Assembly: GCA_035533255.1 (NCBI GenBank)
Contig: DATLUE010000028.1
Span: 6,600 to 70,599, forward strand
Direction of reading: 5' to 3'
Source: CAIKMD01 sp035533255
GTDB lineage: Bacteria; Pseudomonadota; Alphaproteobacteria; ATCC43930; CGMCC-115725
Length of the DNA: 64,000 bases
The notes under the pieces are model-generated. The model had not been told where the DNA came from and made no database searches. It saw only the letters and a program-made list of their open reading frames with translations. The position numbers and the translations under genes were made by a program. Of this stretch, positions 1-9,418 are shown piece after piece (position 1 is the stretch's first letter; every line of letters begins with the position of its first letter).

Positions 1-142
1 CGAATACGACTACGTGATCGTCAACGAAGACCTCGACGAGAGCGTGCGGCAGGTGCAGGCAATCCTCGATGCCGAGCGCAAGCGCCGCACGCGCCAAGTC
101 GGTCTCTACGATTTCGTCAATCGCCTGCGGGGTCAGCCTTAG
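1..142 (+). CDS. gmk: Guanylate kinase, C-terminal end (partial)
   Basis: The first 142 bases encode the last 46 residues of a protein cut by the window edge; the reading frame starts at base 2 and ends with TAG at 140-142. The residues (EYDYVIVNEDLD near the start, then an Arg/Lys-rich helix) match the C-terminal end of guanylate kinase, which phosphorylates GMP to GDP in the cytosol. The usual NxD motif is visible as VNEDLD. The gene converges on rsmA, whose stop lies at 117, so the two genes overlap tail to tail by 26 bases. Identification rests on a short fragment but the motif is characteristic. Confidence 0.8.
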   Translation, partial: EYDYVIVNEDLDESVRQVQAILDAERKRRTRQVGLYDFVNRLRGQP

Positions 143-959
143 CGACACGGGCGAGCGCGCAGAATTGCTCGACCGATAGGGTTTCGGCGCGGGCGGTCGG
201 CTCGACGCCGGCGGCCGCGAGCAGCGCTGCGGTGTCGCCGCCGAGCGATTTGAGGCTCTGGCGCAGCATCTTGCGGCGCTGGCCGAAGGCGGCAGCGGTG
301 ACGCGCTCGAGCGCCGCCTGGTCGCAAGGCGCGAGCGGCGCGGCACGCGGGATCAGATGCACCAATGTCGAAGTCACTTTCGGCGCCGGAACGAAAGCCT
401 GCGGCGGCACGTCGAAGGCCAGACGCACGTCGCACAGCCACTGCGCCAGCACCGAGAGCCGCCCATAGGCGTCGCTGCCGGGCGCGGCGGCCAGGCGCTC
501 GGCGACTTCCTTTTGGAACATCAGCGTCATGCTCTCGTAAGCGCGCGCATCGCCGAGCCAGCGGATCAGCAGCGGCGTCGCGATGTTGTAGGGCAGGTTG
601 GCGACGATCTTGCGCGGCGCGGCGACCAGGCGCGCGGGATCGACGCCGAGCGCGTCGCCCTCGACGATCGTCAGTCGGCCGGGAAAAGCCGCGTCGAGCT
701 CGCGCAGCGCGGCAATGCAGCGCGGGTCGCGCTCGATCGCCGTCACATGCTTGGCCCCTTCAAGCAGCAGCGCGCGCGTCAGCCCGCCGGGGCCCGGGCC
801 GATCTCGATGATATTCGCCGCGTCGAGCGGCGCTGCCGCGCGCGCAATGCGCCGCGTCAGGTTGAGGTCGAGCAGGAAATTCTGCCCGAGCGATTTGCGC
901 GCCCCGAGCTCGAAGCGCCGAATAACCTCGCGAAGCGGCGGAAGCTCAGGCGCCGACAG
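117..959 (-). CDS. rsmA: 16S rRNA (adenine1518/1519-N6)-dimethyltransferase
   Basis: RsmA/KsgA dimethylates two adjacent adenines in the 3' hairpin of 16S rRNA using S-adenosylmethionine. Seen in the protein: the N-terminal KSLGQNFL signature, the SAM-binding motif EIGPGPGGLTRALL, and the catalytic NLPYN motif, followed by the usual C-terminal helical domain. The start is unusual. No ATG, GTG or TTG occurs in frame between an upstream stop near 1010 and a GTG at 746, which lies after the SAM-binding motif. An in-frame CTG at 957-959 gives a 280-residue protein of normal length beginning LSAPELPPLREVI. It overlaps the end of pdxA by 14 bases, so translation is probably coupled. Family assignment is secure; the CTG start is inference. 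Confidence 0.9.
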   Translation of the reverse strand: MSAPELPPLREVIRRFELGARKSLGQNFLLDLNLTRRIARAAAPLDAANIIEIGPGPGGLTRALLLEGAKHVTAIERDPRCIAALRELDAAFPGRLTIVEGDALGVDPARLVAAPRKIVANLPYNIATPLLIRWLGDARAYESMTLMFQKEVAERLAAAPGSDAYGRLSVLAQWLCDVRLAFDVPPQAFVPAPKVTSTLVHLIPRAAPLAPCDQAALERVTAAAFGQRRKMLRQSLKSLGGDTAALLAAAGVEPTARAETLSVEQFCALARVAKADPAGD

Positions 960-1956
960 GTTCGGCGACCCGGCGCTCGACGAGCTCGCCGGCCAGGGCG
1001 AGCGCGGCGATCAGGCTGGCGGGATTGGCGATGCCTTGGCCGGCGATGTCGCACGCCGTGCCGTGGTCCGGCGAGGTGCGCACGAACGGCAGGCCCAGCG
1101 TGATATTCACGCCGCGATCGAAGTCGATCGTCTTCAGCGGGATCAGCGCCTGGTCGTGATACATGCAGATCGCCGCGTCGTAGCGCGTGCGCGCGGCTGC
1201 GTGAAAAAGCGTGTCCGCCGGCGCCGGCCCGCTGACCTCGATCCCGAGATCGCGCAATGCCTCAACTGCCGGTACGATGATGTCGATCTCCTCGCGGCCG
1301 ATGGTGCCGTTCTCGCCGGCATGCGGGTTGAGACCGGCGACCGCCAATCGCGGCCGGGCGATGCCGAAATCGCGCTGCAAGGCCGCCGCCGTGATCCGTC
1401 CTGCGGTGACGATGTCCGCGGTGCGAAGCTGCGCGATCGCTTCCGCCAGCGGGCGGTGGATCGTCACCGGCACGACCCGCAGTCCCGGGCCGGCGAGCAT
1501 CATCACCGGCGTCACATTCCCGGCGAGCTCGGCGAGATATTCGGTGTGGCCGGGGTGGCGGAAGCCGGCCGCGTAAAGCGTCTCTTTCTGGATCGGGTTG
1601 GTGACGATCGCCGCCGCGCGGCCCTGCTGGACGAATGCAACCGCGGCGGCGATCGCGCCGATCACGGCCGGCGCATTGGCCGGGTCCGGCTTGCCCGGCA
1701 CGACCGGCGCCGGCAGCGCGATCGGCAACACCGGCAGGGCGTCGCGGAAGATCGCGGCCGCTTCTTCGAGAGCCGCGATGGCGCGGATCGGCACGTCGAG
1801 GCGCAGCATCGCGGCAAGCCGCGCCAGCCGCTCGGGCCCATCGAGGACGAAGAACGGCGGCAGGCCGTTCGCGCGCCGCGCGGTCCAGGCTTTCAGCGTG
1901 ATCTCGCCGCCAATTCCTGCCGGCTCGCCGATGGTCACGACAAGCGGAGCGGTCAT
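946..1956 (-). CDS. pdxA: 4-hydroxythreonine-4-phosphate dehydrogenase
   Basis: PdxA oxidises 4-phosphohydroxy-L-threonine in the DXP-dependent pyridoxal phosphate pathway. The 336-residue protein has family length and shows the expected landmarks: IGEPAGIG at the N-terminus, GHTEYLAEL, the metal-ligand histidine regions (VTIHRPL, GLNPHAGENG) and MYHDQALIPLK near the C-terminus. The ATG at 1956 overlaps the TGA of surA (ATGA), and the stop overlaps the presumed rsmA start. This places pdxA in the lptF-lptG-lptD-surA-pdxA-rsmA operon that is common in proteobacteria. An unrelated open frame continues upstream through surA and is not part of the gene. Confidence 0.95.
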   Translation of the reverse strand: MTAPLVVTIGEPAGIGGEITLKAWTARRANGLPPFFVLDGPERLARLAAMLRLDVPIRAIAALEEAAAIFRDALPVLPIALPAPVVPGKPDPANAPAVIGAIAAAVAFVQQGRAAAIVTNPIQKETLYAAGFRHPGHTEYLAELAGNVTPVMMLAGPGLRVVPVTIHRPLAEAIAQLRTADIVTAGRITAAALQRDFGIARPRLAVAGLNPHAGENGTIGREEIDIIVPAVEALRDLGIEVSGPAPADTLFHAAARTRYDAAICMYHDQALIPLKTIDFDRGVNITLGLPFVRTSPDHGTACDIAGQGIANPASLIAALALAGELVERRVAEPVGA

Positions 1957-3200
1957 CAGCGAATGTCCACATAGGCGCTGCGACGCAAATCTTGCAGGTA
2001 ACGGCGCGACATCTGATCCATGCGCGCATGCATAATCTGGTCGTAGACCTGATCGGTCGAGGGCAGCGCCGCGGCCGGATCGACACGCTGGCAGACCATG
2101 ATTACGCCGATGCCGCCGCGCGCCGGCACCGGCTTGCTCGGCTCGGAGACTTTGAGGCCGAGGACGAGGCTCTTCACCTCGGGCGCCAGGTCGCCGGCGC
2201 GGACTTTCGGTGTCTGGGTCGACAGTTGCGGGGCTTCGGTCTGCGCGATTTTTCCCATGTCGCCGCAACTCTTCGCTGTGGCGGTGACGTGCTGGGCCTC
2301 GGCCATGACGCGGGCTTGCTCTTGCGGCGGCGCGGTCGGCGCGAGCGGGAACACGACTTCGACCAGCGAAAGCTGCGTGTCGTCGACCGTCGTTTGTCCG
2401 GGCGTCCGGCGCTCGAGCAGATAGAAGATGTAATAGCCGGCCGCAGTGCGGATCGGATAGGAGATCTCGCCCGGATTCATCTTGGCGATCGCTTCGTCGA
2501 GCGGCGGGCCGAACTGGTTCGGCGTGACCCAACCGATATCGCCGCCGGTCGCGGCACTGGGCGCTTGCGAGAATTGTTGCGCCACCGCCTGGAATGCCGC
2601 GCCTTGGCGAATCTGGGTGATGAGCCGGTCGGCAAGCTGCTTCACCTCGGGTTCCTGGGTCGGATTGTCGATAGCGAGGAAAATCTCGGCGACGTGGCTT
2701 TGCGGCTTGCCGATATCGCTCTTCATGCGCGCGAGCTCGTCTTTGACCTCGGCGTCGGATACGCTGACATCCGAGGAATAGCGGCCTTCGACGACCTTGT
2801 TCCACAGCAGCGACGCGGTCACCTGATCGACCAAGGTGCTGCGGGGAATGCCGGCCGCCTTCAGATATTGATCGAGGCCGCCCTTCGGCATGTTGTTGCG
2901 CGCCTCGATGTTGCTGAGGGCCTTGTCGACCTCGCCTTTGTCGGCCGTGATCTTGTAGCGCGCGGCCTCCTGAAGCTCGAGCTTCTCGTCGATGAGCTGG
3001 CGGAGAACCCGGGGCTGGAGCTGTTGGCGGTTCTGGGGCGTGTCGGGGATGCCCGAGGATTTCATGAGCAGCGCCAGCCGCGCACCGACATCGTCGGCGG
3101 TGACGATGTCGTTGTTGACGACGGCGGCGATGCGTGTCTCCTGCGCCTGGCAAGCCGTGGCCAGCGCGAGGATGAAGCCGAGACCGAGCAACCATTTCAT
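1956..3200 (-). CDS. surA: Periplasmic chaperone / peptidyl-prolyl isomerase SurA
   Basis: SurA escorts unfolded outer-membrane proteins through the periplasm to the BAM complex. The 414-residue protein opens with a signal peptide (MKWLLGLGFILALATACQAQ), then a SurA N-terminal chaperone domain (about residues 25-150). A parvulin-type PPIase domain follows (about 175-270, with the typical GGDIGWV and IRTAAGYYIF segments), and then a second, poorly conserved region. It lies directly downstream of lptD, whose barrel it is known to help assemble in E. coli. A cysteine at the end of the signal peptide (TACQAQ) could suggest a lipoprotein, but the surrounding residues are not a good lipobox. Confidence 0.93.
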   Translation of the reverse strand: MKWLLGLGFILALATACQAQETRIAAVVNNDIVTADDVGARLALLMKSSGIPDTPQNRQQLQPRVLRQLIDEKLELQEAARYKITADKGEVDKALSNIEARNNMPKGGLDQYLKAAGIPRSTLVDQVTASLLWNKVVEGRYSSDVSVSDAEVKDELARMKSDIGKPQSHVAEIFLAIDNPTQEPEVKQLADRLITQIRQGAAFQAVAQQFSQAPSAATGGDIGWVTPNQFGPPLDEAIAKMNPGEISYPIRTAAGYYIFYLLERRTPGQTTVDDTQLSLVEVVFPLAPTAPPQEQARVMAEAQHVTATAKSCGDMGKIAQTEAPQLSTQTPKVRAGDLAPEVKSLVLGLKVSEPSKPVPARGGIGVIMVCQRVDPAAALPSTDQVYDQIMHARMDQMSRRYLQDLRRSAYVDIR

Positions 3201-3291
3201 GGGTAATGCAAATATGATGGGATGAACCGGCGTCTATATAGGTCGAAAGCGCGAAATGCCCAAGAGGGCAGATCGGCGTTCTTGCCCGGTC

Positions 3292-5505
3292 TCAGCCGCC
3301 GAAGGGCGAGACCGAGACATCGCCGAGATCGCGGAAAACGAAGGTCAGGACGAAGGAGGTGCCCGGTCGGATGTCGCCGAGGGTGATGCCACTCCGCTGC
3401 AGGGTTCCGGTGACCGCCAGACAATCGTCGCGATAGGTGATGCGCAGGGCGGAATCGATGCTGGTCAGGCCGCCGTTCAGATTTTGCGTCTTGGTCACTT
3501 GGCCCGACCAGGTGTCGGTGAGCGCGAAATTAATCCCGACGCTGACCTGGCTAGCCGGTAGCACCGACGGCAAGCCGGGGATGGCCGAGGTCGCGATGTA
3601 GCTGAGCGTGCCGTTGAGGTTGGCGTCGCCGCCGGTGGTGCCGATTTCCTGGCGGCGCATCGCATAGTCCTGGCTATCGAGGCGCGCGCGGTAGAACAGG
3701 TTGAAATGCGGATCGGGCGCGACCGTCACGCGTCCGACGACGTCGGAGCGCCGGTGGTCGAGACCGGTCCCGACCGGGAACTGGCTGTTGCTCTGAAAGC
3801 GATAGCTCTGGCCGACCAGGATTTGCGTGCTGCCCGCTACCGGATTGAAAACGCCGGCGTGGATACCGTAATCGACGCGTTGCCCGCCATCGACCCGGTC
3901 GAAGCCCGGAAAGCGGTTGCCGACGAACAGGTCGGTGTCGTCGAATTCGAAGCTCTGCGCGTCTTCGTTGGGAATCCCTGCCGGATTGCCGCCGGTGGGT
4001 GCGACAAAAGCGGCGGCTATCGGCTCGATCAGGGCGGTGACGTTGCTGTCGGTGTTTACCCACGGGTAATGCCAGCTCAACGCCGCCTGCGGAAACACGC
4101 GGCCCGTGGCCTTGGTCTCGGGCTGGGCGGAGATCCCGTAGGCCCGGCTGAAATTGCTGTCGTAGCCGTCGCCGCGCAGCGTCGCGCTGAATTGATAGCG
4201 ATCGCCCAGCGGCCCGTTGAAAGGCAAGCGCCAGTTCGCGCCCAGCGACAGGCGCCGCTCGTTGACGCTGTCGCGCTTGGCGAGATCGAGCAGGTTGCCG
4301 GTCATCTGCCAGCGGCCGCCGAGCGCGTCGGGCGGCGTGGTGAAAGTGTAGGTTGCCTCCGGCAGAACGAAAGGCTCGCTGGCGATGCTGTAGAGCGGAT
4401 TGAGGTTCTGATAGGCGTAGGCGCTGATGTTGCCGTAGCTCGTCGCGCCGAAATTCTCGGCATAGACGTGGTCGGTAAGGAAGTTCGTCGCATAGGGGAA
4501 GTGATAGCGCTGGAGGTAGGTCTGGTCGGTGGTCGCGGTTCCATCGAATCCGGCACGCCAGCTCGGCGTCAAATCCCAGACCCCGGTCGCCGCGATATGG
4601 CCGCGCACCGCGTTGCTGCTCGCGTTGACGTCCGACAGTTGCGGGTCGACACTTTTGCTGCCGAAGGTCAGGCTGGTGTCGTCGAGCAGCATGCCACTGC
4701 CGAAGCGCTGGCGATACTGCCCGTCGAGAATCGTCCCGCCCTGGGTCGTGAAGATCGGGCGAAATATCGCGTCCTTGTCGGGCCCGAGCACGAAATAATA
4801 GGGCAAGCCGATGCGAAAGCCGTTCGACGCGTCGTTGCCGATCACCGGCGGCAAGAAGCCGCTCGCGCGCTTCACCGACGGATCAGGATGCGAGAAATAC
4901 GGCGAATAGAAGACCGGAAAGCCGTCGATCTCCATGATCGCGTCGTGATATTCGACGATCTGCAATTCCTTGTCGTCGACGGCGTCTGCGGCCTTGATCT
5001 GCCAGACCGGCGGGTGCGTCGGATCCGCGGCGCACAGCTCGCACGGCGAATAGACGGCGCGCTTGACCTCGGTACGCGTGCCGGCTGAGCGGCGCGCGGT
5101 ATTTCCCGCGAGGCGCGAGCCATCGAACAGCAGCAGCCGGACGTCCTTGATGAAGCCGTCGCGAAAATTGTTGCGCAGCTCCATGTAATCGGCGAACGCG
5201 ACGTCGCCGGCCGGCTGCGTCAGGCTGACATGCCCGGAGGCCGTGACGGTATCGGTGCGCTGATTGTAGGTGACCGTGTCGGCCAGCAGGATCTGATCCT
5301 GCTGGCTGAGCTCGACATGCCCCTTGGCGACGACGAGGCCGAGATCCTGGTCGTATTGCAGCTCGTCGGCGGTGACCAGCACGGGCTTCTCGTTGCCCGG
5401 TTTCCCGGGTTGCGTCGGCGCCGCCTGTTGGGCATGCGCGACAAACGGAAACGCCCAGGAAGCGAGCAAGCTTCCGACCAGCGCCAGAATCCGGATGCGT
5501 CTCAT
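3292..5505 (-). CDS. lptD: LPS-assembly protein LptD
   Basis: LptD is the outer-membrane beta-barrel that, plugged by LptE, inserts lipopolysaccharide into the outer leaflet. The 737-residue protein has a signal peptide (MRRIRILALVGSLLASWAFPFVAHA), then a periplasmic OstA/LptA-like jellyroll domain (about residues 35-150, VLVTADELQYDQDLGLVVAKGHVEL). A long barrel rich in aromatic and alternating residues makes up the rest. A CELC pair near residue 155 and a late DDCLAVTG cysteine are candidates for the disulfides known in this family. It starts six bases after the lptG stop, and together with lptF and lptG gives three parts of one transport bridge in one operon. Confidence 0.93.
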   Translation of the reverse strand: MRRIRILALVGSLLASWAFPFVAHAQQAAPTQPGKPGNEKPVLVTADELQYDQDLGLVVAKGHVELSQQDQILLADTVTYNQRTDTVTASGHVSLTQPAGDVAFADYMELRNNFRDGFIKDVRLLLFDGSRLAGNTARRSAGTRTEVKRAVYSPCELCAADPTHPPVWQIKAADAVDDKELQIVEYHDAIMEIDGFPVFYSPYFSHPDPSVKRASGFLPPVIGNDASNGFRIGLPYYFVLGPDKDAIFRPIFTTQGGTILDGQYRQRFGSGMLLDDTSLTFGSKSVDPQLSDVNASSNAVRGHIAATGVWDLTPSWRAGFDGTATTDQTYLQRYHFPYATNFLTDHVYAENFGATSYGNISAYAYQNLNPLYSIASEPFVLPEATYTFTTPPDALGGRWQMTGNLLDLAKRDSVNERRLSLGANWRLPFNGPLGDRYQFSATLRGDGYDSNFSRAYGISAQPETKATGRVFPQAALSWHYPWVNTDSNVTALIEPIAAAFVAPTGGNPAGIPNEDAQSFEFDDTDLFVGNRFPGFDRVDGGQRVDYGIHAGVFNPVAGSTQILVGQSYRFQSNSQFPVGTGLDHRRSDVVGRVTVAPDPHFNLFYRARLDSQDYAMRRQEIGTTGGDANLNGTLSYIATSAIPGLPSVLPASQVSVGINFALTDTWSGQVTKTQNLNGGLTSIDSALRITYRDDCLAVTGTLQRSGITLGDIRPGTSFVLTFVFRDLGDVSVSPFGG

Positions 5506-5511
5506 GCAGAC

Positions 5512-6609
5512 TCAGCCGTCCTCGAGATGAAGCAGCAGCGTCGCGCCGAGCAGCCAGGTAATGCCGGTCGGCGTCCAGGCGGCGAGCGAGATCGGGATGC
5601 TGGCGGAAAGCCCGAGCGCGAAAACCACATCGGACAGAAAGTAGAGCGCGAACCCGCTGGCGACGCCGGCGCCGATCATCAGCGTCGCCCCGCCGCGGCG
5701 CTGCATCCGGAGGCTGAAGCTGGCCGCGATCAGGACCATCGCCGCGTAGAGGAAAGGCCGCGACAGCAAGGCATTGAAATAGAGGCGATGGCGCTGCGAG
5801 GAAAATCCCGAATTGTCGAGCAGGCGGATGAAGCCCGGCAGCTCCCAGAACGACATTGTCTCGGGCGAGGCGAAGCTTTCTTGAATCTTGTTCGCGGTGA
5901 GGTTGGTGCCGACGTCGATGGTATCGAACGACTGGAGCGGCTTGCCCGGCTCCCATTGGGTGCCGTCATGCACCTCCCAGACGCCGTTCTTGAGCAGCGC
6001 TTGCTTGGCGTCGATGCGCCGGACCAGCTTGGTGTCGCCGGCCAGGAACAGGATCATCACATTGTCGAGCGCGCGCCGGTTGACGACGAATCCGCTGGCG
6101 TGGACGATCGAGTGGTTGCCGGCGGCGTCGCTTTGCCGCAGCCAGAAGCCGGTCCGCGACAGGCTGAGCTGGTCGCCGCCGCCGCGGAGAATCCGGTTAT
6201 CGAGCTGCTCGTAGCTCGCCTGCATCACCGACGCGATCGGATTGAAGACCGTGACCACCAGCACGCCGACCAGAAAGGCACCCGACAGCGGCGGCGCAAG
6301 GAATTGCCAGGCGGAAATGCCGGCGGCCCGCGCGACCACGAGCTCGTGGCTGCGGGTGAGCCGCCAGAAGGCCATCATCGTGCCGAACAGGATCGCGAAC
6401 GGCATGACCTGTTGAGCCATATCGGGCTGTTTCAGGGCGGCCATCTCCAGCAGGATCAAGAGGGTCGCCTCGGGCCGCGTGCCGGCGCGGCGGATCAGCT
6501 CGATATAGTCGAGCAGGAAGACGATGCTCATCATCGCGAGGAAGACGGTCGTGCACCAGCCGAAGAACTGGCGCGCGATGTAGCGGAACAGCGTCTTCCA
6601 CGGCGACAT
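5512..6609 (-). CDS. lptG: LPS export ABC transporter permease LptG
   Basis: A 365-residue YjgP/YjgQ family membrane protein. With LptF and two LptB ATPases it forms the inner-membrane engine that extracts LPS from the inner membrane. The N-terminal helices (residues about 10-40, 50-90, 100-125), a large periplasmic beta-jellyroll domain (about 135-270) and three C-terminal helices are recognisable. The start ATG (6609) lies just after the lptF stop (6613) and the stop is six bases from lptD, so the three genes are likely co-transcribed. Assignment as LptG rather than LptF follows from gene order and sequence character. Confidence 0.92.
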   Translation of the reverse strand: MSPWKTLFRYIARQFFGWCTTVFLAMMSIVFLLDYIELIRRAGTRPEATLLILLEMAALKQPDMAQQVMPFAILFGTMMAFWRLTRSHELVVARAAGISAWQFLAPPLSGAFLVGVLVVTVFNPIASVMQASYEQLDNRILRGGGDQLSLSRTGFWLRQSDAAGNHSIVHASGFVVNRRALDNVMILFLAGDTKLVRRIDAKQALLKNGVWEVHDGTQWEPGKPLQSFDTIDVGTNLTANKIQESFASPETMSFWELPGFIRLLDNSGFSSQRHRLYFNALLSRPFLYAAMVLIAASFSLRMQRRGGATLMIGAGVASGFALYFLSDVVFALGLSASIPISLAAWTPTGITWLLGATLLLHLEDG

Positions 6610-6612
6610 CGG

Positions 6613-7734
6613 CTACTCCGCCGGCTGTGCGGCGAAGCGCCGAAGCAAGGGCGTTCCGCTTTCGCGCCACAGGAGCCACAGCGACACGAGCAGCGGCAGC
6701 AAGAGATTGACGTAGATCAGCGGGATCGCGAGTCCCGATCGCGCCGACAGATTCTTCAGCGCGATATCGGCGACCTCGACCGCGAAGGCAAGGCCGACGC
6801 CGAGCAGGATGCGGCGCGCCTGCCCGCGGCGGTTGAATTCGCCGGTCAGCAGGCAAGCGACCGGTAGCGCGGCCATGGTGAGCGCCAATAGCGGGCCGGC
6901 AAGCCGCATGTTGAGCTCGACCATGACCGCGCGGCGCCAATCCGGATCCTGGTTCGGCCCCATGCCGTTGATCAGCTCGCCGGTGTAGCGCTCGTCGACC
7001 TGGCGGTCGCGCGTGCCCGGCGCGCCGGCCAGATTGTCGAGCTCCAACGTGTATTTCTTGAAGGTCAGGACCGAGAGATGGCCGTTGGTATCGTCGCGCT
7101 GCTGGCGCGTGCCGTCGACCAGCAGCAAGCGCGGGCCTTCGGGCGTGTTGGCGACGGCGCCCCGCTCGGCGAACACGGTCACCGGCTTGTCGGGCTGGCG
7201 CTCGTCGTAGATGAGGATGCTGACGAGGTCGCCGTTATCGTCGCGACTCTGGACATAGACCATCAGCTTGTCGGACAGCATGTTGAAGACGCCGTCCTGG
7301 ATCAAGACCGAGGCGAAGCGGTTGCGAATCTCGAATTGCAGGTCCTTGAAAGCGCGATTGGCCGCCGGCAGCAGGTAGAGCGACAGGGAATAGAGCAGCA
7401 CGGTGCCGATCAGCCCGGTGATGAGCGCGGGGCCGGCCAGCGACATCGGGCTGACGCCGGCTGCCCGCATCACGACCATTTCGCTCTCGGCGATCAGCTT
7501 GTTGTAGACGAATTGCACCGCGACGAAGACCGCGATCGGCAGGACCACATCGATGAAGCGCGGCATGATCAGGATCGCGAGGTGCAAGAACACCCCGATC
7601 GCCAACCCGCGATTGACGATGAGATCGATCAGCCGCAGCGCCTGCACCAGCCATACCGCGGAACTGAACACCAGACAGACCGAGACCATGACCAGCACGG
7701 TCTGGCGCAGCATATAACGCGTGAGGCCCGTCAT
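6613..7734 (-). CDS. lptF: LPS export ABC transporter permease LptF
   Basis: A 373-residue permease of the YjgP/YjgQ family, first gene of the minus-strand envelope operon. The N-terminus MTGLTRYMLRQTVLVM leads into the first helix, followed by the typical motif NKLIAESEMVVMRAAGVS between helices 2 and 3. A periplasmic domain rich in QDGVFN, RLLLVDG and similar strands follows, and three terminal helices end in a basic tail. It pairs with LptG and passes LPS toward the LptA/LptD bridge. The promoter must lie in the 166-bp divergent gap to 7901, where no strong consensus was obvious. Confidence 0.92.
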   Translation of the reverse strand: MTGLTRYMLRQTVLVMVSVCLVFSSAVWLVQALRLIDLIVNRGLAIGVFLHLAILIMPRFIDVVLPIAVFVAVQFVYNKLIAESEMVVMRAAGVSPMSLAGPALITGLIGTVLLYSLSLYLLPAANRAFKDLQFEIRNRFASVLIQDGVFNMLSDKLMVYVQSRDDNGDLVSILIYDERQPDKPVTVFAERGAVANTPEGPRLLLVDGTRQQRDDTNGHLSVLTFKKYTLELDNLAGAPGTRDRQVDERYTGELINGMGPNQDPDWRRAVMVELNMRLAGPLLALTMAALPVACLLTGEFNRRGQARRILLGVGLAFAVEVADIALKNLSARSGLAIPLIYVNLLLPLLVSLWLLWRESGTPLLRRFAAQPAE

Positions 7735-7900
7735 GGGCGTGGATTATAGAAGCGGCCCGCGCGCCGAGCCTAGCCCCGAATTCGCGTCCTCGCCACGCGT
7801 GGCGCATTTTGTCGCGCGCGAGCGGCTTGCGGCGAGCGGTCTGCCGTGGAACTCTGCGGCGATCGTTGGACTGGGCGGTTGAGGTCGGAGCAGGTTCGGC

Positions 7901-9418
7901 ATGGGGGAAGAATACGCGCCGGCGCGCCCGCGTTATGGCGGGTTCGCGATCTGCTTCGCGATCCTCATGGCATTGAGTTGCGTGCCGCTGCTGCTGACCG
8001 CGCTGCCGCCGCTGCTCGACTATCCCAACCATCTGGCGCGCATGTCGCTGCTGCTGGGCCATCCGGCCGCCGACCTGCAGCGCTATGTCGCGGCGCGCTG
8101 GGCGCCGCTGCCTAATCTCGGCATGGACGGCGTCGTGCCGTTTCTCGCCCTCGTCATGCCGCTCGAATGGGCGGGCAAGCTGTTTATCGCCCTGACATTC
8201 GTTCTGCTCGCAGGCGGGACGGCGGCGTTGCATCGGGTGCTGTATGGCCGCTGGTCGACTTGGTCGCTGCTCGCCTTCCTGCTGCTCTACACCCGGCTGC
8301 TGCTGTGGGGCTTCATGGGCTATTTGTTCGGCTGCGGCCTGGCGATGGTCGCGTTTGCCGTTTGGATCGCCTTGCAAGACCGGCATTGGGCCGTCCGTGC
8401 CGCGGTCGGTTGCCTGTTCGCGCTTGCCGTCTACCTCGCGCATCTCCTCGCGTTCGGCCTTTATGCGGTGATGGTCGCCGGTTACGAGTTCGGGCAGGTA
8501 TGGCGCTTGCGCAAGCCGATTGTCGCCGCGGTGCGCGATCTGGCGATCGGCGGCGTGCCGTTCCTGCCGGCCTTGGTGCTGATGAGCATGAATTCCTCGG
8601 CCGGCCGCATCGTTTACGGCAATCCGCTGCGCAAATTCGATCTGCTGTTCAGCGTGTTCGACGATTATAGCCGGCCGTTCGATGTCGCGTGCTTCGCGAT
8701 CGCGGTGCTGGCGGTCGGCTTCGTGTTCTGGCGGCGGTGGGTGCGGCTCGCGCCGGAACTGGTGCTGCCGCTGCTCGGTTTGCTCGCGGTCTATCTCGCC
8801 ATGCCGTCGCAGCTTTTTACCGCCGCCGGGGTCGAGCGCCGCATTCCGCTGATGATCTTTCTCGTGCTGATCGGCGGGAGCCGCTGGCAAGCGGCGTTCG
8901 CGCGCCGCGAGGCGTTCTTTATGGCCGGGGCGGCCGCGATGTTCGCGGCGCGTCTCGGGGTCATCGTGGCGGTCTGGCACAATGCGGGAAAGCTTTATGC
9001 CGAGCTGCTGCCGGGCTTCGACACGCTGCCGCGCGGCGGATGCCTTGCCGTCGGCTTTGGCAAGGACAGCATCCAGGTCGCGAAGGCGCCGCTGACCCAT
9101 TTCCCGGTGCTGGCGCTGCTGCGCCGCGACGATTTCGTGACGACGCTGTTCGCCTATCCCGAGCAGCAGCCGATCGCGCTGCAACCCGAAGCCGCCCGCC
9201 TGGCGACGCTGCTGACGCAGGACGGGCTGTGGTACGCCTTCGTCGAAAACAGCACGCCGCTCTCGCCGGCCGCGTCGTCGGCGCTGGCGGAATGCGGTCA
9301 TGTCGCTTTCGTCGATCCGCACCCCTTCGCGTTGAAGAATACCGCAGGGTTGGTGCCGCTGTTCGTGACGCCGCGCTTTAAGATCTATCGCGTTGCCGCC
9401 GCGTCGCCGCCATCCTGA
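7901..9418 (+). CDS. Polytopic membrane protein, GT-C-like, function unknown
   Basis: A 505-residue protein with about ten predicted membrane segments. The motif DYPNHLAR follows the first helix (about residues 39-46), in the place where GT-C glycosyltransferases and related dolichyl-phosphate-mannose-type enzymes carry an acidic loop. A soluble C-terminal region of about 130 residues (PLTHFPVLALL onward) follows the last helices. Its stop overlaps the next gene as TGATG/ATGA, so the two large membrane proteins are translationally coupled. I do not recognise a named family with certainty; a role in transferring sugars from lipid carriers at the cell envelope is a guess from topology and the first-loop aspartate. 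Confidence 0.75.
   Translation: MGEEYAPARPRYGGFAICFAILMALSCVPLLLTALPPLLDYPNHLARMSLLLGHPAADLQRYVAARWAPLPNLGMDGVVPFLALVMPLEWAGKLFIALTFVLLAGGTAALHRVLYGRWSTWSLLAFLLLYTRLLLWGFMGYLFGCGLAMVAFAVWIALQDRHWAVRAAVGCLFALAVYLAHLLAFGLYAVMVAGYEFGQVWRLRKPIVAAVRDLAIGGVPFLPALVLMSMNSSAGRIVYGNPLRKFDLLFSVFDDYSRPFDVACFAIAVLAVGFVFWRRWVRLAPELVLPLLGLLAVYLAMPSQLFTAAGVERRIPLMIFLVLIGGSRWQAAFARREAFFMAGAAAMFAARLGVIVAVWHNAGKLYAELLPGFDTLPRGGCLAVGFGKDSIQVAKAPLTHFPVLALLRRDDFVTTLFAYPEQQPIALQPEAARLATLLTQDGLWYAFVENSTPLSPAASSALAECGHVAFVDPHPFALKNTAGLVPLFVTPRFKIYRVAAASPPS

Noticed and set aside
946..3195. A 749-codon open frame on the minus strand covering pdxA and surA
   Set aside because: Only the pdxA part (946-1956) is conserved; the rest is another frame of surA, as high GC favours long false frames.
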